Source: Saccharum officinarum
Lineage: Eukaryota > Streptophyta > Magnoliopsida > Poales > Poaceae
Assembly: GCA_020631735.1 (NCBI GenBank)
Contig: CM036159.1
Coordinates: forward strand, 20,561,511-20,625,510
Length of the DNA: 64,000 nt
Direction of reading: 5' to 3'
Positions 60,080-64,000 of this stretch are shown piece by piece. Position 1 is the stretch's first letter. Each line of letters starts with the position of its first letter. The position numbers and the translations under genes were made by a program. The notes under the pieces are model-generated. The model had not been told where the DNA came from, did no database searches, and worked only from the letters and a program-made list of their open reading frames with translations.

Positions 60080-60330
60080 CAAACTTGCAATAACAGGTGG
60101 TGAACTTCGTTGTAAAGGTGAAAATTAGTTGTGAAGGAGGGCAATGCAAAGTTACTTGGAAGATGTTTATCTCCGCGAAAGTAAAGGTGGTCTTGGCGTT
60201 CCGGATCCTTATAACAAAACTCAAAAACACAAGTCTCCTAGGAAAATTCTCTACAAATTTTGCTGTGCTTCTCCGAACTCTTGGATAAGTTGCCTATGTC
60301 AACACTACGGTTGGAATGAAACATGACTCC
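60080..60330 (+). pseudogene. LINE reverse-transcriptase C-terminal scrap (right arm)
   Basis: Mirror copy of 27517-27770, reading ESKGGLGVPDPYNKT and the same frameshifted neighbours. It lies downstream of thioesterase exon 3. Confidence 0.55.
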
Positions 60331-63183
60331 GGTGATAATATCTCTGATATTACCCCTCTCTGGAAAGAGTAGAACGGTTTATCATGCGCAGCGACAGCGA
60401 ACCCATTTTTAGCTGCCTTGAATAGTGGATACAAGACTGAAAGTGCCACACCAAAAAACTTGATAAAGCAAGATATGGATATTTGGGACACTCGACTATC
60501 ATTTACTTCAGTCATGCATGTCTGAAGCTAACGCAGTCCTAATTTTCCACATGGAAGGTAGTGATTCAGCCAATTGCTGCTTCCCCACTCAGTGAGGCCT
60601 TTTCCCTATGCTTCCCATTCTCGAAATGCATACAGGAAATGCCGAAATGGTGGGAGATCAAAATGCATGGGACCAAGCTCTCTTCGATGCTACTCTCTGA
60701 CTGGAACACAAAAAGAACTCTTGTGGCTTGACATTTGTCCCCTCTTGCCTCTTCCTCTTCACCATTTGGACGAATATATAAGGAAGCAACTGGTGTCAAC
60801 ATATGAAAAGGTCAAGGGAGAAGAGTCAGGTACATGTATTGAACGGGGATGACAGCGGAAAAAGGTGAGTGCATGTTGTCATATTTACTCACTCATCCCT
60901 ATTAACCAATTTATTTGCACATGTCCCGCTTTTTTCCTATTTTATTGAGGATTGGTGAGGCACAATTGAATTCAAATATTGAAGATTAGTGTTTGCTCAT
61001 ATAAATATCTAAAAAATGGTAGTAAAAATCTTGTGTCGCGCACGGAGTTTCGATGGGTAACACATGAGACATAGAGGATTATAATGGTTTGTATACCTTT
61101 TTTTCTTTCTTATAAAAAGAAATGATAAGAGCTCTATTTTGCATTTAAGTAGGAATAGAAGTATAAAAAAACAGTCCGGTCACAGTGGCAAAGAAGCTGC
61201 AGCTATATACCAAACTACCTCAACCATTAAAAACAGTTCGATGCTATTTCTCTCACAGAAGCACAAAAAGAACCCTTGTGGCTTGACATTTGTCTCTTAC
61301 TTTTCACCATTTGGACGAATATGTAAGAAAGCCGGTGTCAACATATATATGAAAAGGTGAAATTGAATGGAGACGGCAACAGAAAAAGGGGTGAGGTGCA
61401 TGTTGTCATATTTACTGATTGAGAAAAGTTGGTGAATATGTCAGTAGGGAAAACTAGATGAGCACGACACTATATATGCCCTATTAACCATATTTATTTG
61501 CATAGTGTCCTGCTTTTTCCCTACTTTATTGTGGATTGGTGAGGACCATTGAATTAGGATTTGAAGATTAGTGCCTACTTATAAAAAAATCTCAAAATGG
61601 TAGTGTCGGTGTTTTTGTACCACACCGTCAAGCTAAGTAAAATTTATGCCATGCAAAATGTTTCGATGGGGTAGCACATGAGAAACTAAAGTTTATACTA
61701 GTTCGAGTGACTGAGCCTTGTGTCTACTGTGGAATGTAGAGTTCTATTATTGTGTCCATTTATACTAGTTCGAGTGATCGAGCTCTATGTCTAGTGTGGA
61801 AAGTAGAGTTCTATTGTTGTGCCCATGCGCTCAAAGTTTGGGTAGAGGTGTGAGTTACAAGATATTGAGAATAAACTATGTGTGAAAGCAGTTGCTTCTT
61901 ATGCTTGTTTTGTGTTTTCTTGGTTCGTCTTCCCTTGACGGTGTCGTCATACTCAGCAAAGATTCATCTGATTAGTTGCCTCGCGTGTCATTGATCTCGC
62001 TGGTTGTCTAGGTGGTGTCCTTTTTGACGGGTGTTGCGGTTGGGGGAGTCTCCTTAATTCATCAGTCTGCATGACGGTTGACCCCGGTTGCTTGGTCATG
62101 TCTAGAGGATGGTAGTTTGTGGTCATGTCTAGAGGGATGGTAGTGTTGTCAAGATCGATCAGACGGTGTTGTGTCTTCCTTGTACTGGTTGGCGCGGTGC
62201 TACAGTGCTGCCGCGCCAACGGGAGTGGCGTGGAAATCGTTGTCCGACGCGTGGCAGATCATGCCGCGCTGATGCATGTGCGCGCGGCAGCGTGTTTTGG
62301 CCGCGCCACGGGCTTAGGCGTGGCCAAACGGGTTATATTTGAAAATAAAAAAACAACGGTGTTAGATTTGAATTTTTTTTATAAAAAGGTTAAAAATAAA
62401 AAAAATCGTTGTGGCTACCGCTAGAGCTAGCTAACTGAACAGCTTGAGACAAAAGACTGACCGGAGGGGATGAAAATGCATAAGGGATGAAATCGATGTT
62501 GTGGATTGATCATCCATATGTAGACGACGTTCCTCTTTCTAATAATTAATAAATACTGTGATGTGATGTTTTTTGTTTAGAAAATAACAACATATTGTCA
62601 CACTATTAGTTACTAAACCAATGCATTTGGGGATCATTACACTTCCTAAAATTTCTATTACTATGAATTTCCTATCCCCATCCAAAGACCCACATTGTAT
62701 AGTTTTTTTCTGTTATTGAATCCTCTGTTTTGTAATTACATTCATGCATAATTTCTATCTTTCTACTATTCCTATATTTTTGTATGCATGAGTTCCAAAG
62801 AGGACTTTAGTTTCTTAGTGCCACTGTGGCGCTTCGTTATCTGCTGATGAAGCATAGGACCAATGTGCACTCTCCTCGCATGCCATTTCACCTATTGGCC
62901 ATCACATCCTTCGGCGCAAAAAGCTTCGAGGAGCAGAACCGCCCATTGTTAGCTGCCTTCATTAGTGCATAGGATACTAACAGTGCATCAACTTCAACGT
63001 CGCCAATTATCCCTTGGAAAGAAGAATATGTAAGTAACTAGACAAAGCAGGATATCTGGGACACTCAGGTTGTCGTTTGTTACTTCAGTCATGTTGTCTG
63101 AAGCTAACGCATCGCTAATTTTACACAAGATCGTGATTCACGCAAATTGCTGCTTACCCACTCAGTGAGGCACTTGGTATTCC

Positions 63184-63283
63184 NNNNNNNNNNNNNNNNN
63201 NNNNNNNNNNNNNNNNNNNNNNNNNNNNNNNNNNNNNNNNNNNNNNNNNNNNNNNNNNNNNNNNNNNNNNNNNNNNNNNNNNN
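63184..63283. other. Assembly gap (100 N)
   Basis: 100 N directly after the outer end of the right inverted arm. Confidence 1.
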
Positions 63284-63572
63284 TTCATGGTTTTGACATC
63301 AACTTACCAAATCAGGATGATATGGATGATGAAATTGCTGATGTAGATGTAAATGACGAGGCAGATGAGGGCTCAATGCAGCTGATGCGCTGCGAGCTCA
63401 AGTGAACGCAGAGGGGCAGCAGGAGGAGCAGGACAGCTCAAGCTCTAGTGGGAGTAGCAGTAGCAGCAGCAGCAGCGGAAGCGGGAGTGGCAGTGGAAGT
63501 GGGAGCAGCAGCAGTGATAGCGATGGTAGTGATGCTGATACGGCAAGCTCCGGAGGTGATGTTGATATATGA
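63284..63572 (+). CDS. Ser/acidic-rich C-terminus of an unidentified gene
   Basis: The contig opens inside a frame reading HGFDINLPNQDDMDDEIADV and DVNDEADEGS, which stops at about 63404. One base over, the frame continues ADALRAQVNAEGQQEEQDS, then a Ser/Gly tract (63440-63540) and SDADTASSGGDVDI, stopping at 63570-63572. The two halves look like one protein broken by one base near 63377. Acidic and Ser-rich tails of this kind end plant BET/GTE bromodomain proteins, but nothing diagnostic is present. The N-terminal part lies in or beyond the gap. Confidence 0.4.
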
Positions 63573-64000
63573 GCTTGATATGCAAGCTTTTGTTTTGACA
63601 CATCCCTTGCTTCACAATTTTTCGTTCACAAGGGAGGTGTAGGGTATGTATATGTTCGGCTAATATTGCTCCAGTGAGTGCATCAAATTTCCGCGGGTCA
63701 TGGTGGGCTTGGTCCGTTTTATGTTTGCTAGACCTGGCCTTGAAGAATAGAATCTGTAAACATATCTGTACAACTATGTGCTTATGTGACATTGCTGTTA
63801 CCATGGATGTTACAATTGTTCGGTTGAAGTGACAAAAGGTATAAAAGGAGATACACTGTTAATCTGCTATGCTAGCCTGTTACTCTTGGTCCGGGACATA
63901 GGGGGTGTTTGGATGAGAGCCTGGATATTAGTTGCCTGGTCTGGAGAGAGCCTGGAAGTTGCCTGTGTGCAGCGCTTGCTTGGAGCCCTGGTCTTCAGCC
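63573..64000. other. Probable 3' UTR and flanking DNA
   Basis: AT-rich sequence after the stop codon. From about 63901 GGGTGTTTGGATGAGAGCC looks like the end of a MITE that continues past the window. Confidence 0.35.

Larger units (their letters stand above)
57061..63183. repeat. Right arm of the large inverted repeat
   Basis: It is the reverse complement of 24684-30284. Large stretches, including all ORFs of 59171-60515 and 61139-61360, encode the same sequences as the left arm. Differences are a hAT MITE here (57775-58041), about 250 bp around 58600-58850, and a 26-bp duplication (GGTCATGTCTAGAGG) near 62095-62140. The outer end is cut by the gap at 63184; the inner end lies at a (GA)n tract at about 57040-57080. 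Confidence 0.93.

Noticed and set aside
63398..63804. Minus-strand Leu/Pro-rich ORFs
   Set aside because: They are the reverse reading of the Ser/Gly codon tract of the plus-strand gene end.
1..64000. CRISPR arrays, rRNA or bacterial-type operons
   Set aside because: No regularly spaced short repeats or rRNA cores were seen, and the sequence is clearly plant nuclear DNA; I could not scan for tRNAs reliably by eye.

Overview
The window is nuclear DNA of a grass, probably panicoid or Andropogoneae-like. It has plant genes with GT-AG introns, Stowaway, Tourist and hAT MITEs, L1-type LINEs and nested Ty3/gypsy elements with very long LTRs. It is a scaffold of four contigs joined by three 100-N gaps (16544-16643, 30285-30384, 63184-63283). 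Several one-base frameshifts lie at short homopolymers, so base-level errors must be separated from true gene decay.

Layout. 1-11891: a very young Ty3/gypsy chromovirus whose left end is cut by the window. It has a 3.9 kb LTR, a Met-tRNA-type primer site, an extra ORF whose N-terminus copies the histone H3 tail, gag-protease, and pol ending in a chromodomain. It sits inside an older, inverted LTR of a related family (11892-14548). 14549-24683: mostly gene-free DNA with a hAT MITE and a dead L1 LINE. 24684-30284 and 57061-63183: a nearly identical inverted pair of about 5.6-6.1 kb. One inner and one outer boundary coincide with assembly gaps. 30385-37259 (minus): a HIPL-type gene with several frameshifts; its second intron holds a 2.4 kb deletion-derivative LTR element and a Stowaway MITE. 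37636-39300: an L1 fragment. 40080-48342: a decayed Tat-like Ty3/gypsy element interrupted by a 4.35 kb solo LTR with intact 5-bp target duplications.

Gene-rich part. 49418-50098 (+): a PB1-domain protein. 50800-53925 (-): a long coiled-coil protein like Arabidopsis At4g38062. 55115-59854 (+): a three-exon peroxisomal DHNA-CoA thioesterase of phylloquinone synthesis ending in SKL, whose last exon lies in the right inverted arm. 63284-63572 (+): the Ser/acidic-rich end of an unidentified gene after the last gap.

The most striking item is the retrotransposon ORF at 2108-3082. Its first 19 residues after Met match the H3 tail, including K4 and the A-R-K-S context of K9/S10. A probable coiled coil and an acidic tail follow. 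The same element carries a chromodomain on its integrase, the kind of module that binds methylated H3 tails.
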